Source of the DNA: Gammaproteobacteria bacterium
GTDB lineage: Bacteria > Pseudomonadota > Gammaproteobacteria > Acidithiobacillales > Acidithiobacillaceae
Reading direction: 5' to 3'
NCBI GenBank assembly: GCA_023381645.1
Contig: JAMCRJ010000053.1
Coordinates: forward strand, 79,568-143,567
DNA length: 64,000 nt
In this document: positions 49,771-58,251 of the stretch, in pieces
How positions within the stretch are numbered: position 1 is the first letter of the stretch
How the letters are laid out: every line of letters starts with the position of its first letter
Program-made: the position numbers and the translations under genes
The notes under the pieces: generated by a model
Database searches by the model: none
What the model saw: the letters and a program-made list of their open reading frames with translations, nothing else
Told to the model about the DNA's origin: nothing

Positions 49771-51120
49771 ATGACTGCTGTTATCGCCCTGGTGGGGCGC
49801 CCCAACGTGGGTAAATCCACCTTCTTCAATCGCCTGACGCGCACCCGCGAGGCACTGGTTGCAGACCTCCCGGGCCTTACCCGGGATCGCCACTATGGTA
49901 CCGCGCAGTTTGAAGGGCGCCAGTATCTGGTGGTCGATACGGGTGGTTTTGAACCGGAAGAGCGGGAAGGTCTGGTAGCGGCCATGGCGGCGCAGACCCG
50001 CCTCGCCATCACCGAGGCGGATGCCATTTGCTTCCTCGTGGATGCCAAGGAAGGCCTTTCTGCTCAGGATGTGGAAATCGCTCAGGAGTTGCGCCGCGGG
50101 GGTAAACCCATCTATCTGGTCGTAAACAAGATGGACGCAAAAGGCGCCGTGAGCGAACTGCCTGAGTTTTATCGTCTTGGTCTGGGTACGCCCTATACCA
50201 TTTCTGCTGCTCATGGGCACGGCATCGAACCATTGCTGGCGGCAATTTTTTCCGATTTGCCGACCCCCGAGGATGAAACCGCAGAGGCGGCAGGAAAGGG
50301 GCCGCGTATCGCCATGCTTGGTCGACCCAACGTAGGGAAGTCGACGCTGGTCAACACCATGCTGGGTGAAAAGCGCGTTCTCGTTTTTGACGAACCCGGG
50401 ACCACACGGGATAGCATCCGTATTCCTTACGAGCGCCAGGGCAAACCCTATGTCATGATCGATACTGCCGGTATGCGGCGCCGCGCGCGGGTCGGCGAGG
50501 GACTCGAAAAACTGAGTGTATTGAAGACTCTAAGTGCGCTGCGCGAGGCAGATGTGGTACTGCTGGTGCTGGATGCGCGTCTGGGCATTGCCGAGCAGGA
50601 TGCCCACTTGGTGGGTGTCGCGGTCGAACTGGGGCGTCCCATTGTGGTGGTGGTCAACAAATGGGATGGCATGAACCCCGAAGCGCGCAAGGCCGTAAAG
50701 CAGGAACTGGAAAGACGGCTGGACTTTATTCGCTACGCGCCGGTCTATACCATCTCCGCTCTGCATGGTACGGGTGTGGGTGATCTCTATAAAAGTATCG
50801 ATCAGCTATGGATTGATTCTCGTCGTCACTTCTCTACAGCCGATCTGAACCGTGCCCTGGCCGATGTGATCGAGACCCATCAACCACCCATGGTGGGTGG
50901 TCGACGCATCAAGCTGCGTTACTGTCATCAGGGGGGAGAGAACCCCATCACCCTGGTGTTTCATGGGAACCAACTGACGCGTCTGCCCGGTACCTACAAA
51001 CGTTATCTGGAAAGCGCCTTCCGGCGAGCCCTCCATTTGGAGGCTGTGCCCCTGCGTCTGGTCTTCCGTCAGGGAGAAAATCCCTACGATCCGCAACCAA
51101 AGAATGGGAGGCAACATTAA
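49771..51120 (+). CDS. der: Ribosome biogenesis GTPase Der
   Basis: Double-GTPase for 50S assembly. 449 aa from ATG 49771. Two G domains with P-loops VGRPNVGKST (about 8-17) and LGRPNVGKST (about 183-192), DTGGF and DTAGMRRRARV, NKMD and NKWD, then a KH-like C-terminal domain (RIKLRYCHQGGENPITLV). The next ORF begins immediately after the stop. Confidence 0.97.
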   Translation: MTAVIALVGRPNVGKSTFFNRLTRTREALVADLPGLTRDRHYGTAQFEGRQYLVVDTGGFEPEEREGLVAAMAAQTRLAITEADAICFLVDAKEGLSAQDVEIAQELRRGGKPIYLVVNKMDAKGAVSELPEFYRLGLGTPYTISAAHGHGIEPLLAAIFSDLPTPEDETAEAAGKGPRIAMLGRPNVGKSTLVNTMLGEKRVLVFDEPGTTRDSIRIPYERQGKPYVMIDTAGMRRRARVGEGLEKLSVLKTLSALREADVVLLVLDARLGIAEQDAHLVGVAVELGRPIVVVVNKWDGMNPEARKAVKQELERRLDFIRYAPVYTISALHGTGVGDLYKSIDQLWIDSRRHFSTADLNRALADVIETHQPPMVGGRRIKLRYCHQGGENPITLVFHGNQLTRLPGTYKRYLESAFRRALHLEAVPLRLVFRQGENPYDPQPKNGRQH

Positions 51121-51537
51121 ATGAGGGAGCGCATCCCGGGCTGGTGGCGCTGGGCGCTCGCTGCAGTGTGCATTTATGTGGCAATCCTGGTGGGCAACCG
51201 TTATCTGCCCGTTAGTCCGCAGATGCTCTGGATACGCGCCGGTGAGTATGCGCTGTGGGCCGCCATAACCCTGGGGGCCATCGCCCGATTTTCCCCCGCC
51301 TTGACGCCTTACGGCTGGCGGCCGATCACCATCTTCCTGGGCGCGGTACTCTCAGGACTGGAAATCTTTATCGGGACGGGGCCTGACACGAAGGTGCGGG
51401 TGGATGAATGGATGACGGCGCTGATTGGTATTGCAATCATCACCATTCTGGCGCGTGTTTTACCCCTTGCTTTTACGCGTTTCTGGTTTGGTCAGGAGGT
51501 AGCTCGTCGTGGACCTATTGCTCGTCCGCCACGCTGA
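51121..51537 (+). CDS. Small membrane protein of unknown function
   Basis: 138 aa, not recognised. About four hydrophobic segments (ALAAVCIYVAILVGN, YALWAAITLGAIARF, ITIFLGAVLSGLEIF, MTALIGIAIITILARVLPLAF). A basic C-terminus. The ATG directly abuts the der stop and the end overlaps sixA by 29 bases, so it is translated in the same operon. No catalytic motif is seen; function not inferable. Confidence 0.75.
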   Translation: MRERIPGWWRWALAAVCIYVAILVGNRYLPVSPQMLWIRAGEYALWAAITLGAIARFSPALTPYGWRPITIFLGAVLSGLEIFIGTGPDTKVRVDEWMTALIGIAIITILARVLPLAFTRFWFGQEVARRGPIARPPR

Positions 51538-52009
51538 GGCGGAAGACGCAGATAATGGTAGATCTGACTTTGAACGTCAGTTAACTGCGCACGGTCGCGC
51601 GACTGCGGAGGAAATGGCCGACGGGCTAGCACTCTGCATCCGTGACCAGATCGCATTGTGGAGTAGCCCTCTGGTGCGGACCAGGGAAACGGCTGCATAT
51701 CTTGCGGCGGCTTTGGGGGTGCAAGTGTCGAGCTATCACAATGCCATACCAACGGGCGATCTCGGTCAACTTCGCCATGACTGGCAAAATCTTTTGCCGC
51801 AAACCGGTACCCTGATTGTAGTGGGCCATCAACCGCATCTCGGGATCTGGGGTGCGCAGTTGACGGGTATATCTCTTCCGGTTAAAAAAGCCAGCGTCAT
51901 GGCCATCGCGCTGGATCGCACCGGTACTGGCGGACAATTGCTCTGGTATGCACAGTCTACGGCCTTAGCGCGCCTGGCGCAGATTCGGCATCGAGGGTGG
52001 CCTGCCTGA
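51509..52009 (+). CDS. sixA: SixA-type phosphohistidine phosphatase
   Basis: Histidine-phosphatase-family protein, 166 aa. LLVRHAEAEDAD holds the nucleophile His, SSPLVRTRETA the conserved Arg, and VVGHQPHLG the second catalytic His. SixA in E. coli dephosphorylates the phosphotransfer His of ArcB or PTSNtr proteins; the partner here is unknown. GTG at 51509 with AGGAGG upstream. Confidence 0.9.
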   Translation: MDLLLVRHAEAEDADNGRSDFERQLTAHGRATAEEMADGLALCIRDQIALWSSPLVRTRETAAYLAAALGVQVSSYHNAIPTGDLGQLRHDWQNLLPQTGTLIVVGHQPHLGIWGAQLTGISLPVKKASVMAIALDRTGTGGQLLWYAQSTALARLAQIRHRGWPA

Positions 52010-52328
52010 TGAACCCGGCGCCGCGCTACCGTCCCTGGCCGGACGAATCCTGGCCTGATAACAACGGCATGTTGTTGTTAACATTTAGTCCTGCAGGAAC
52101 TGGCCCGTTGACAGACTCTCCTGCCGTCGCCGCGGGTTTCCTAGCCAATATCATGGTACAGTGGTCCGGTTTGTCATAAAAGTGACATAAATCTTTCATC
52201 AAAGTGTCATATTGTTATGTTAGATTGCCCTTCGAGTTTCGCTGATGATAGCACTATCGTGCTGTCAGAATGCGGGATGTTTTGTGGATAAGCCGTAAAT
52301 CAACGTATCTGCCATCTTTGGAGGCCTT
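52010..52328. other. Intergenic region upstream of pstS
   Basis: This 319-base stretch holds a weak stem-loop (TAACAAC/GTTGTTA, 52059-52080) that may end the der-sixA operon, then the tandem pho boxes (52171-52214), a -10-like region (TTATGTTAGAT, 52215-52225) and a leader of about 100 bases with the ribosome-binding site TTTGGAGG of pstS. A 60-codon open frame at 51997-52179 has no support as a gene. Confidence 0.7.
52171..52214 (+). promoter_or_regulatory. Two tandem PhoB boxes (four 11-bp half-sites)
   Basis: Four consecutive 11-base units: TTGTCATAAAA, GTGACATAAAT, CTTTCATCAAA, GTGTCATATTG. Each has the (T/G)(T/A)CAT core of a PhoB half-site with exact 11-bp period, followed about one turn later by a -10-like TTAGAT. 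This predicts strong activation of pstS under phosphate starvation by PhoBR. The period is seen; the regulator is from the known Pho box. Confidence 0.88.
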
Positions 52329-53417
52329 ATGCTGCATCGCTTGAAGAAAGAAGTAACACGTAGTGTCAAAGGCGCTGTAATTCTGTCCGCGTTGGGTCTT
52401 TCTGCCCTGTATGCCCTGCCTGCTTCGGCGACTCCGACCATCTCGCTGCTGGAAACAGGCTCCACCCTGCTGTACCCGCTCTTCAATCTGTGGGTTCCCG
52501 TATACACCAAGATGAACCCCGGCGTTCAGATCACCACCCAGGGCACGGGCAGCGGTACCGGCATCGCTGAGGCGATCTCCGGCGTGGCTCAGATCGGCGC
52601 TTCTGACGCCTACATGAGTGATGCTCAGATCAAGCAGCATCCCAACATCCTGAATATCCCGCTGGCCATCTCCATTCAAATGATCAATTACAATATTCCC
52701 GGTCTGAACAACGTGCATCTGAAGCTGTCCGGTCCGGTACTCGCGGGCATCTACTCCGGCAAGATCACCAACTGGGATGACGCGGCCATTGCCAAACTGA
52801 ATCCTGGCATAAAGCTGCCCAACCACAAGATTATTCCGGTACATCGTACCGATGGTTCCGGTGATACCTTCATTTTCACCACCTATCTGTCTGATACGAC
52901 CCCTGCATGGAGCAATAGCGTGGGTTACAGTACGACGGTGAGCTGGCCAGCAGTCCCCGGTGGCATCGGTGCGGAAGGTAACCCCGGCATGGTGCAGGCA
53001 CTGAAAACGACACCTTACGGCATCGCCTATATCGGAATCAGTTGGAAGAAACCGGTGGAAGAGGCCCATCTGGGGATGGCCATGCTGGAGAACCGCGCCG
53101 GGAAGTTCGTACTACCGACCGTGGCGAATGCCAAGGCTGCGGCGGGTGAAATGGTCAAAAAGACCCCGGCCGACGAGCGGATCAGTCTGGTCTATGCGCC
53201 AGGTGCCAATTCCTACCCCATCATCAACTACGAATATGCGATCGTCAGTAAGACGCAGCCCAATGCCGAAGTGGCTGCGGCCATGCGTAAGTTCCTGAAC
53301 TGGGCTATTGATCCGAAGGGTGGTAATGCGCCACACTTCATCACCGCGGTGAACTTTGTGCCGCTACCCGATAGCGCCGCGAAGCTTTCCCGCAAGCAGA
53401 TCGCGGAAATTCAGTAA
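52329..53417 (+). CDS. pstS: Phosphate ABC transporter substrate-binding protein PstS
   Basis: Periplasmic phosphate-binding protein. 362 aa with a signal peptide cleaved after ALPASA (about residue 34). Phosphate-binding features: ETGSTLLYPLFN, GTGSGTGIAEAISG, IGASDAYMS, and RTDGSGDTFIFTTYL. C-terminal FLNWAIDPKGGNAPHF. It is followed by a hairpin and then pstC and pstA. Expressed from the pho-box promoter. Confidence 0.96.
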   Translation: MLHRLKKEVTRSVKGAVILSALGLSALYALPASATPTISLLETGSTLLYPLFNLWVPVYTKMNPGVQITTQGTGSGTGIAEAISGVAQIGASDAYMSDAQIKQHPNILNIPLAISIQMINYNIPGLNNVHLKLSGPVLAGIYSGKITNWDDAAIAKLNPGIKLPNHKIIPVHRTDGSGDTFIFTTYLSDTTPAWSNSVGYSTTVSWPAVPGGIGAEGNPGMVQALKTTPYGIAYIGISWKKPVEEAHLGMAMLENRAGKFVLPTVANAKAAAGEMVKKTPADERISLVYAPGANSYPIINYEYAIVSKTQPNAEVAAAMRKFLNWAIDPKGGNAPHFITAVNFVPLPDSAAKLSRKQIAEIQ

Positions 53418-53428
53418 AGGTTGTGCCG

Positions 53429-53451
53429 GAGCCGGGGCTGTGCCCTGGCTC
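53429..53451 (+). terminator. Intercistronic hairpin between pstS and pstC
   Basis: A 10-bp stem with one G-T pair and a three-base loop (GAGCCGGGGC-TGT-GCCCTGGCTC without long T run). It probably protects the pstS mRNA 3' end or partly terminates, so that binding protein is made in excess over permease. Confidence 0.7.
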
Positions 53452-53541
53452 TTCCCATATCCAATGCAGGACTCCTCTGTATATTTTTATGATTATTGAT
53501 GGCGACCGTCCAGATACTCTAAGTGCCGGGAGATTTGTGGG

Positions 53542-54498
53542 ATGAAAATTCCTGTATTCAGGGTAGGCTTGATCGTTACGGCTAGCTTTTTACCACTTTC
53601 ATTAATTGCATTGATTGTCTTTTTGATCATTTATTCATGGCCGGCTATTCAGTTTAATCAGCTTCATTTTTTGTGGACGAACGACTGGAATCTGGGGAAT
53701 CTATATGGTAACCCGGTTGAGGTACGCGGCGCGCAGATCATGCCCGGGGCAAAATATGGTATCTGGTTTCTTGTCGTCGGTACCATTGTCAGTTCGATAC
53801 TGGCCATGTTGATGGCGATGCCGGTAGCGATCGGGGCGGCATATTTCCTGAGTGAAGGTGTGCGCAGATCCTGGGCCGGCCCGTTGTCCCTTTTCGTCGA
53901 CTTACTGGCAGCCATTCCCAGCGTCGTTTATGGACTATGGGGATACGCCCTGCTGGTACCGCTTTTTGGCAAGACTATTTTTCCCTTCATGGCCAAGACG
54001 TTTTCTTTGATTCCGTTTCTCGGCGGTGAGCCGGGGAGTGGCTATGGGCTGCTTACCTCGGCCTTTGTGCTGGCGGTAATGATCATCCCGCTGATTTCTG
54101 CCACCCTGCGAGAGGCCATCCAGATGACGGAACCTGCTTTGAAGGAAGCGGGCCTGAGTCTGGGCCTGAACCGCCTGGAGGTTTTCTGGCATATCACCCT
54201 GCCCAAGTTGAAGACAGTGTTGATCGGAGTAGGTATTCTCGCCCTGGGCCGAGCCTTGGGAGAAACCATGGCGGTTCTGATGGTCAGCGGCAATGCGCTG
54301 AATTATCTGCCCAACAACATTTATGCGCCGATCTCCACTATGGCCGCATTTATTGCCTCACAACTGGACAGCGCACTACAGGATCCGACGAATATGGCCG
54401 TTGAGGCCCTCTCGGAAATCGCCCTGGTGCTCCTGCTCATTACGGTGGTAGTGAATTTTGCAGCGCGTTTACTGCTGTGGATGGCGAGGGTGCGCTGA
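53542..54498 (+). CDS. pstC: Phosphate ABC transporter permease PstC
   Basis: Inner-membrane permease. 318 aa, about six membrane segments; ABC loop motif EAGLSLGLNRLEVFWHITLP (EAA motif) and GRALGETMAVLMVSGN. LLAAIPSVVYGLWGY is a PstC signature. Stop and pstA start overlap as TGATG. Confidence 0.95.
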   Translation: MKIPVFRVGLIVTASFLPLSLIALIVFLIIYSWPAIQFNQLHFLWTNDWNLGNLYGNPVEVRGAQIMPGAKYGIWFLVVGTIVSSILAMLMAMPVAIGAAYFLSEGVRRSWAGPLSLFVDLLAAIPSVVYGLWGYALLVPLFGKTIFPFMAKTFSLIPFLGGEPGSGYGLLTSAFVLAVMIIPLISATLREAIQMTEPALKEAGLSLGLNRLEVFWHITLPKLKTVLIGVGILALGRALGETMAVLMVSGNALNYLPNNIYAPISTMAAFIASQLDSALQDPTNMAVEALSEIALVLLLITVVVNFAARLLLWMARVR

Positions 54499-55409
54499 TG
54501 GCCAGCAAGACACTTGAAAGCAGCATTATCACCATATCCCGTGCGAAGGGCTTCAAGGTATCTTTATACCGGCGCGCAATGTCCGCACTCGCCTGGTTGT
54601 TCGTGGTGTTTTCATTTTTTTTCCTTGCGGCGATGTTTATTTCCATTATTGGAGACGTGGTCATTCATGCATGGCCGGCGTTGACGCCAAAATTGTTCAC
54701 AGACATTACCAATGGTATCGGTGGTGGTCTCAAAAATGCTATCGAGGGCTCCATTGTCATGTCCGTCGGGGCCTTGCTTCTGGCGGCGCCGATCGGCATT
54801 TCTGCCGGAATATACCTGAGCGAGCATGGGCAGGGCGGAGCCGGAAAAGTGCTGCGTTTTCTTTCAGATGTGCTGGTCGGCATCCCGTCCATCGTGCTGG
54901 GTTATGTCGGCTATATCACCATGGTCATATATCTGGGTTGGCAGTTCTCGGTAGCGGCGGGAATCATCACCCTGACAGTGATGTTGCTGCCCTACATCGC
55001 CCGCTCCACCGAACTGGCGATGGCCAATATTCCGCTGTCGGTACGTGAGGCGGGTTACGGCCTGGGTGCGGGCGAAGGGCGCGTGGCACTGCAGATACTC
55101 TTACCCGGCGCGGCACCGGCGATCATGACGGGACTTTTCTATGCCGTCGCGCTGTCTATGGGAGAAACGGCGCCGCTCCTGTATACGGCGGGTTGGTCCA
55201 ACTACATGTGGAATGGACAGTTCACCAAAGAACCTATCGGCTACCTGACCTACGTCATATGGACGTTTATCAACGAACCTTTTGCCGAATCTCATATGCT
55301 CGCATTTGCGGCGGCTTTTCTAATTACCGGGGGCGTGCTGATCCTGATCCTGACCGGTCGCTGGTTGCTGATACGCGGACAGCGTCGCATGGGCGTTTAT
55401 CGGGGATAA
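54498..55409 (+). CDS. pstA: Phosphate ABC transporter permease PstA
   Basis: Second permease subunit, 303 aa. Six membrane segments, DVLVGIPSIVLGYVGY, EAA motif REAGYGLGAGEGRVALQILLP and ALSMGETAPLLYTAG. The next gene is convergent, so the ATPase pstB does not follow as it does in E. coli (pstSCAB-phoU). Confidence 0.95.
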   Translation: MASKTLESSIITISRAKGFKVSLYRRAMSALAWLFVVFSFFFLAAMFISIIGDVVIHAWPALTPKLFTDITNGIGGGLKNAIEGSIVMSVGALLLAAPIGISAGIYLSEHGQGGAGKVLRFLSDVLVGIPSIVLGYVGYITMVIYLGWQFSVAAGIITLTVMLLPYIARSTELAMANIPLSVREAGYGLGAGEGRVALQILLPGAAPAIMTGLFYAVALSMGETAPLLYTAGWSNYMWNGQFTKEPIGYLTYVIWTFINEPFAESHMLAFAAAFLITGGVLILILTGRWLLIRGQRRMGVYRG

Positions 55410-55431
55410 GGAAGGTTGTCGTGCTGCCTGC

Positions 55432-56199
55432 TTACCGGCTGCGACCAGGGAATATCCCGTTGATTTGCTGATCCTCTGCGCCCATCAGCACCTCTTTGGA
55501 GCGAGCCAGGAACTCGGCAGCGCGGCCTCGGTCGCTATTGTCGGTGGTTTGCCAGATAGGGAAGAGGGTATTTTCTTCGCGGTTTTCATGTTTGGCCAGG
55601 GATCCGGACAGCACTGCGCAAATAGCGGGCAACATGCCATAATCCTTTTCTATCAACGTTTCTTCCACCAGTTTGGACTGGATGATGATGCCGTCGTGCT
55701 CAAAAAGCATATCCGCAAGTGGACCTTTTATCTCTCCTCCGCCTAATGTCGGGCCAAGGACATTGTTCTCCAGATGGACGTGGCGGCGGAGACCGATCCA
55801 GTAATCGCTGAAGAGGGTTTCTACATCTGTGATCAGATTTTGGTTGGCGGCAGCCAGAATCTCAGCAAACTGGCGGTCCAGACGGTAGTGATCCCAGGTC
55901 AGCAGGTCTACCACATCCTTGGCTTCCGCTTCGGCGCGGGGTCGTATGTCTATCTGCCAGAGTTTGCCATCTGTCTCAAAACGCCAGGAGATGGCGTCGC
56001 GCAACTGAAAGGCCACTGCCCGCATCATGGCGCTGGGATCCATGTCCGCCAATACTCGCACCTGCTGACCTATTGCCAGGCGGGTCGAGGCAGCGTAAAT
56101 CAGCGGTTGCGCCACCGCGTAAGGCATGCCACATACGTCGATAATGTTCTGGGCCGTGCCTGTGGGTGCGAGCAATATGGCTTGTTGAATTGACATGGC
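55432..56199 (-). CDS. DUF2249-hemerythrin HHE domain protein
   Basis: 255 aa, two domains. Residues 1-88 resemble DUF2249 (GQQVRVLADMDPSAMMRA, then ISWRFETDGKLWQIDIRP). Residues 98-220 are a hemerythrin-like bundle with iron ligands in the expected order: H103 (WDHYRLD), H139xxxE143, H167 (EHD), H203xxxE207. Such fusions are linked to nitrogen-oxide or oxygen sensing and iron-sulfur repair in other bacteria. ATG at 56199 (AAGGA 9 bases upstream) replaces a much longer spurious frame. Convergent with pstA. The exact role is unknown. Confidence 0.83.
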   Translation of the reverse strand, partial: AMSIQQAILLAPTGTAQNIIDVCGMPYAVAQPLIYAASTRLAIGQQVRVLADMDPSAMMRAVAFQLRDAISWRFETDGKLWQIDIRPRAEAEAKDVVDLLTWDHYRLDRQFAEILAAANQNLITDVETLFSDYWIGLRRHVHLENNVLGPTLGGGEIKGPLADMLFEHDGIIIQSKLVEETLIEKDYGMLPAICAVLSGSLAKHENREENTLFPIWQTTDNSDRGRAAEFLARSKEVLMGAEDQQINGIFPGRSR

Positions 56200-56553
56200 G
56201 AGAAGTCCTTGATAGTAAGCTCGGCGGTGCCTGGGATGGCAACAGCCCCAAACTTCGTGTGCGTCATACAGAGAAAAGCACGCCGGGTCATCATGATGAA
56301 GCCTGGAGACAGGGATTGCAATACGGGTAAGCACGCTCGTCACCGGACTGCTTTTCCTGAGCGTCAGGAGTGCGATATATGGCATTTTATGGTAGATTAC
56401 AGCCATAACGGTTGGCGCATGGCGGGATCCATAACGTTGTGCTGGGCTTCCTTTGTGAGTGCCGTACCCCGAAGAACTCTGCAAAGGCAAGTACCCGAAA
56501 GGTACTAGATCAAATTTATTTTGCTTATCTTACCTGGAATTAGGCAGAAACTA
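56200..56553. other. Divergent intergenic region
   Basis: This 354-base region should carry promoters for the hemerythrin gene (minus) and the Dsb-like gene (plus). A small hairpin GTACC-CGAAA-GGTAC lies near 56490-56505, followed by an AT-rich stretch. No convincing -35/-10 pair or known operator is seen, and no coding frame is credible. Confidence 0.5.
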
Positions 56554-57231
56554 ATGTTTAAAAAGTCACTGGTGATCATGGCTCGTGCATTATTGACAGC
56601 GGGGTTGATATCGTCTATTTCGGCTTGTGCAAAGAAAACGCCTCCTGCGTCAACATCTACAGAAAGCGCGACGACGGCTACTGCAACGTCCAGTATGACT
56701 GCCGCACCCTCTAAAATGACTCCGAGCGACCTCTGGAAACTGATGGGGAAAAAACTCACCTATATCCAGGAGGGTCACCAGGGGCCTGTCATTTACGATT
56801 TTACGGATACAAATTGCCCATATTGTCATCTTATATATATGGTCGAGGCCCGTCTCATCCGGGAAGGGAAATTGACTGTCCGCTATGTTCCTGTCGCTAT
56901 AATAAAGCCGAGCAGCATGCCGGAGGCGGCCGCCATATTACAGGCCGATAACCCTGTAGCGGCATTGCAAAAGGCTGAAGGTGCCATTGATAAGAGCATG
57001 AAGACAGGTAAGCCGGCCAACCTTGTACGTGCTACGGACGCAATCGGCAAGGCATCACCAAAAACCATCGAGGCGATCAAAAAGATAGAAGTAAACAATG
57101 TGTTCTTGCAGGAAGTGGACATCAACGAGCTCCCGGATATTATCTACCTACCCAAGAAAGGCAGGCTTGGTCTGATAACGGGATTGATAAGCGAGAAGAA
57201 GCTCACCGAACTGCTACCGCAACTGCAATGA
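56554..57231 (+). CDS. Lipid-anchored DsbC/DsbG-like thiol oxidoreductase
   Basis: 225 aa. Signal with lipobox ISAC at Cys25, a Ser/Thr/Ala-rich linker, then a thioredoxin-like fold with the active-site pair C88-P-Y-C91 in TDTNCPYCHLIY. After it come the long insert (AAAILQADNPVAALQKAEGA) and a C-terminal LPDIIYLPKKGRLGLITGL holding the cis-Pro region. The large N-terminal dimerisation domain of DsbC/DsbG is much shortened. The periplasmic substrate is unknown. ATG at 56554 gives the best signal sequence; an upstream TTG at 56521 is in frame. Confidence 0.82.
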   Translation: MFKKSLVIMARALLTAGLISSISACAKKTPPASTSTESATTATATSSMTAAPSKMTPSDLWKLMGKKLTYIQEGHQGPVIYDFTDTNCPYCHLIYMVEARLIREGKLTVRYVPVAIIKPSSMPEAAAILQADNPVAALQKAEGAIDKSMKTGKPANLVRATDAIGKASPKTIEAIKKIEVNNVFLQEVDINELPDIIYLPKKGRLGLITGLISEKKLTELLPQLQ

Positions 57232-57371
57232 CCTGAACAAAAATGCTGCCATCAGGCCGCCGTCTCCAAGTCAAACGCAGTGAGCCCGTGCGTATCGACA
57301 TCCGTATGGTGGACTTTGGATTTTGGCGGAATTTCTTACGCCATTTTAACCAGGGTTGATATAACTTCACG

Positions 57372-58130
57372 ATGCAATCACTTGGCACAGCATGGTGGGT
57401 CCTTCCTGGTCTGTTCCTTGCCGGTATAGGTGCCGGGTTTATCAATGTTCTGGCGGGTGCGGGGTCCATGCTGACCCTGCCTGCGCTCATTTTCGTGGGG
57501 TTGGATCCAATCGCCGCAAACGGCACCAACCGCATCGGCATCCTTTTGGAAAACCTCACCGCTGCGCGCACCTTTTACCACCATAACCTGGTGGACCTCA
57601 AAATGGGAATAAAGCTGGCGCTGTGGACGCTGCCGGGCGCCGTGCTGGGCGCTATTGCCGGTATCCATATCGGCAATCTCTGGTTTCAGCGTGTATTGGT
57701 GATTGTACTAGCAGTTAGCACCGCCACGATGTTTTTTCCAAAAATGGTTCCGGGGGAATCCACACGTCCAGATGGCGATGCGTCGCCCTGGCTCTACCCC
57801 ACACTGCTGACTCTGGGGTTTTATGGCGGCTTTATGCAGCTCGGTATCGGTTTTCTCTTTATCTTCGCACTGCGCCGTTTTCTCACCGGAAATCTCGCAC
57901 AGGTAGCTGCTTATAAAACCCTAATTATCGCATTGTACACCTTGCCGACCCTCGTTATCTTTGCCTGGATGGGACAGGTTCACTGGGGTGCGGGCCTCGT
58001 CATCGGCATGGGTGGTATGATTGGCGCGAGACTGGCTGCGAGGCTTACCATGAGTCGCCGCGGAAAACTGTGGGTCAAGGTAATAATGGCGATAGTCATA
58101 CTGGCGATGGCTGCCAGGCTTTGGGTTTGA
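57372..58130 (+). CDS. TauE/SafE family sulfite/organosulfonate exporter-like permease
   Basis: 252 aa, about seven membrane segments. GAGFINVLAGAGSMLTLPAL and GLDPIAANGTNRIGI are the family signature of the first half; GFYGGFMQLGIGFLFIF the second repeat. Members export sulfite, sulfoacetate or other anions; substrate cannot be told, though a sulfur-compound role would fit a sulfur oxidiser. Last chromosomal gene before the integration site. Confidence 0.88.
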   Translation: MQSLGTAWWVLPGLFLAGIGAGFINVLAGAGSMLTLPALIFVGLDPIAANGTNRIGILLENLTAARTFYHHNLVDLKMGIKLALWTLPGAVLGAIAGIHIGNLWFQRVLVIVLAVSTATMFFPKMVPGESTRPDGDASPWLYPTLLTLGFYGGFMQLGIGFLFIFALRRFLTGNLAQVAAYKTLIIALYTLPTLVIFAWMGQVHWGAGLVIGMGGMIGARLAARLTMSRRGKLWVKVIMAIVILAMAARLWV

Positions 58131-58198
58131 TAGAGAAAGACGCAATTCGCATCGCACAAATCGCATCTTGTATTCGGGTAACCAATTGGTTTATAAAA

Positions 58199-58251
58199 TG
58201 GTGCCCAGGGCCGGACTCGAACCGGCACGGCATAAGCCGAGGGATTTTAAG
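58199..58251 (-). repeat. attL: 3' fragment of tRNA-Leu (TAA)
   Basis: On the minus strand this is the 3' part of a tRNA-Leu: end of the anticodon loop CTTAAAA, TCCCT, variable arm CGGCTTATGCCG, T-arm CCGG-TTCGAGT-CCGG, acceptor CCTGGGC and encoded CCA. The 5' half is absent; on the plus strand the match stops after TTTTAAG. Next to it stands an integrase gene. This is the direct-repeat copy left by site-specific integration into a tRNA-Leu gene. Confidence 0.9.

Noticed and set aside
51997..52179. 60-codon frame between sixA and pstS
   Set aside because: Overlaps the sixA end and runs into the pho boxes; no ribosome-binding site or homology evident.
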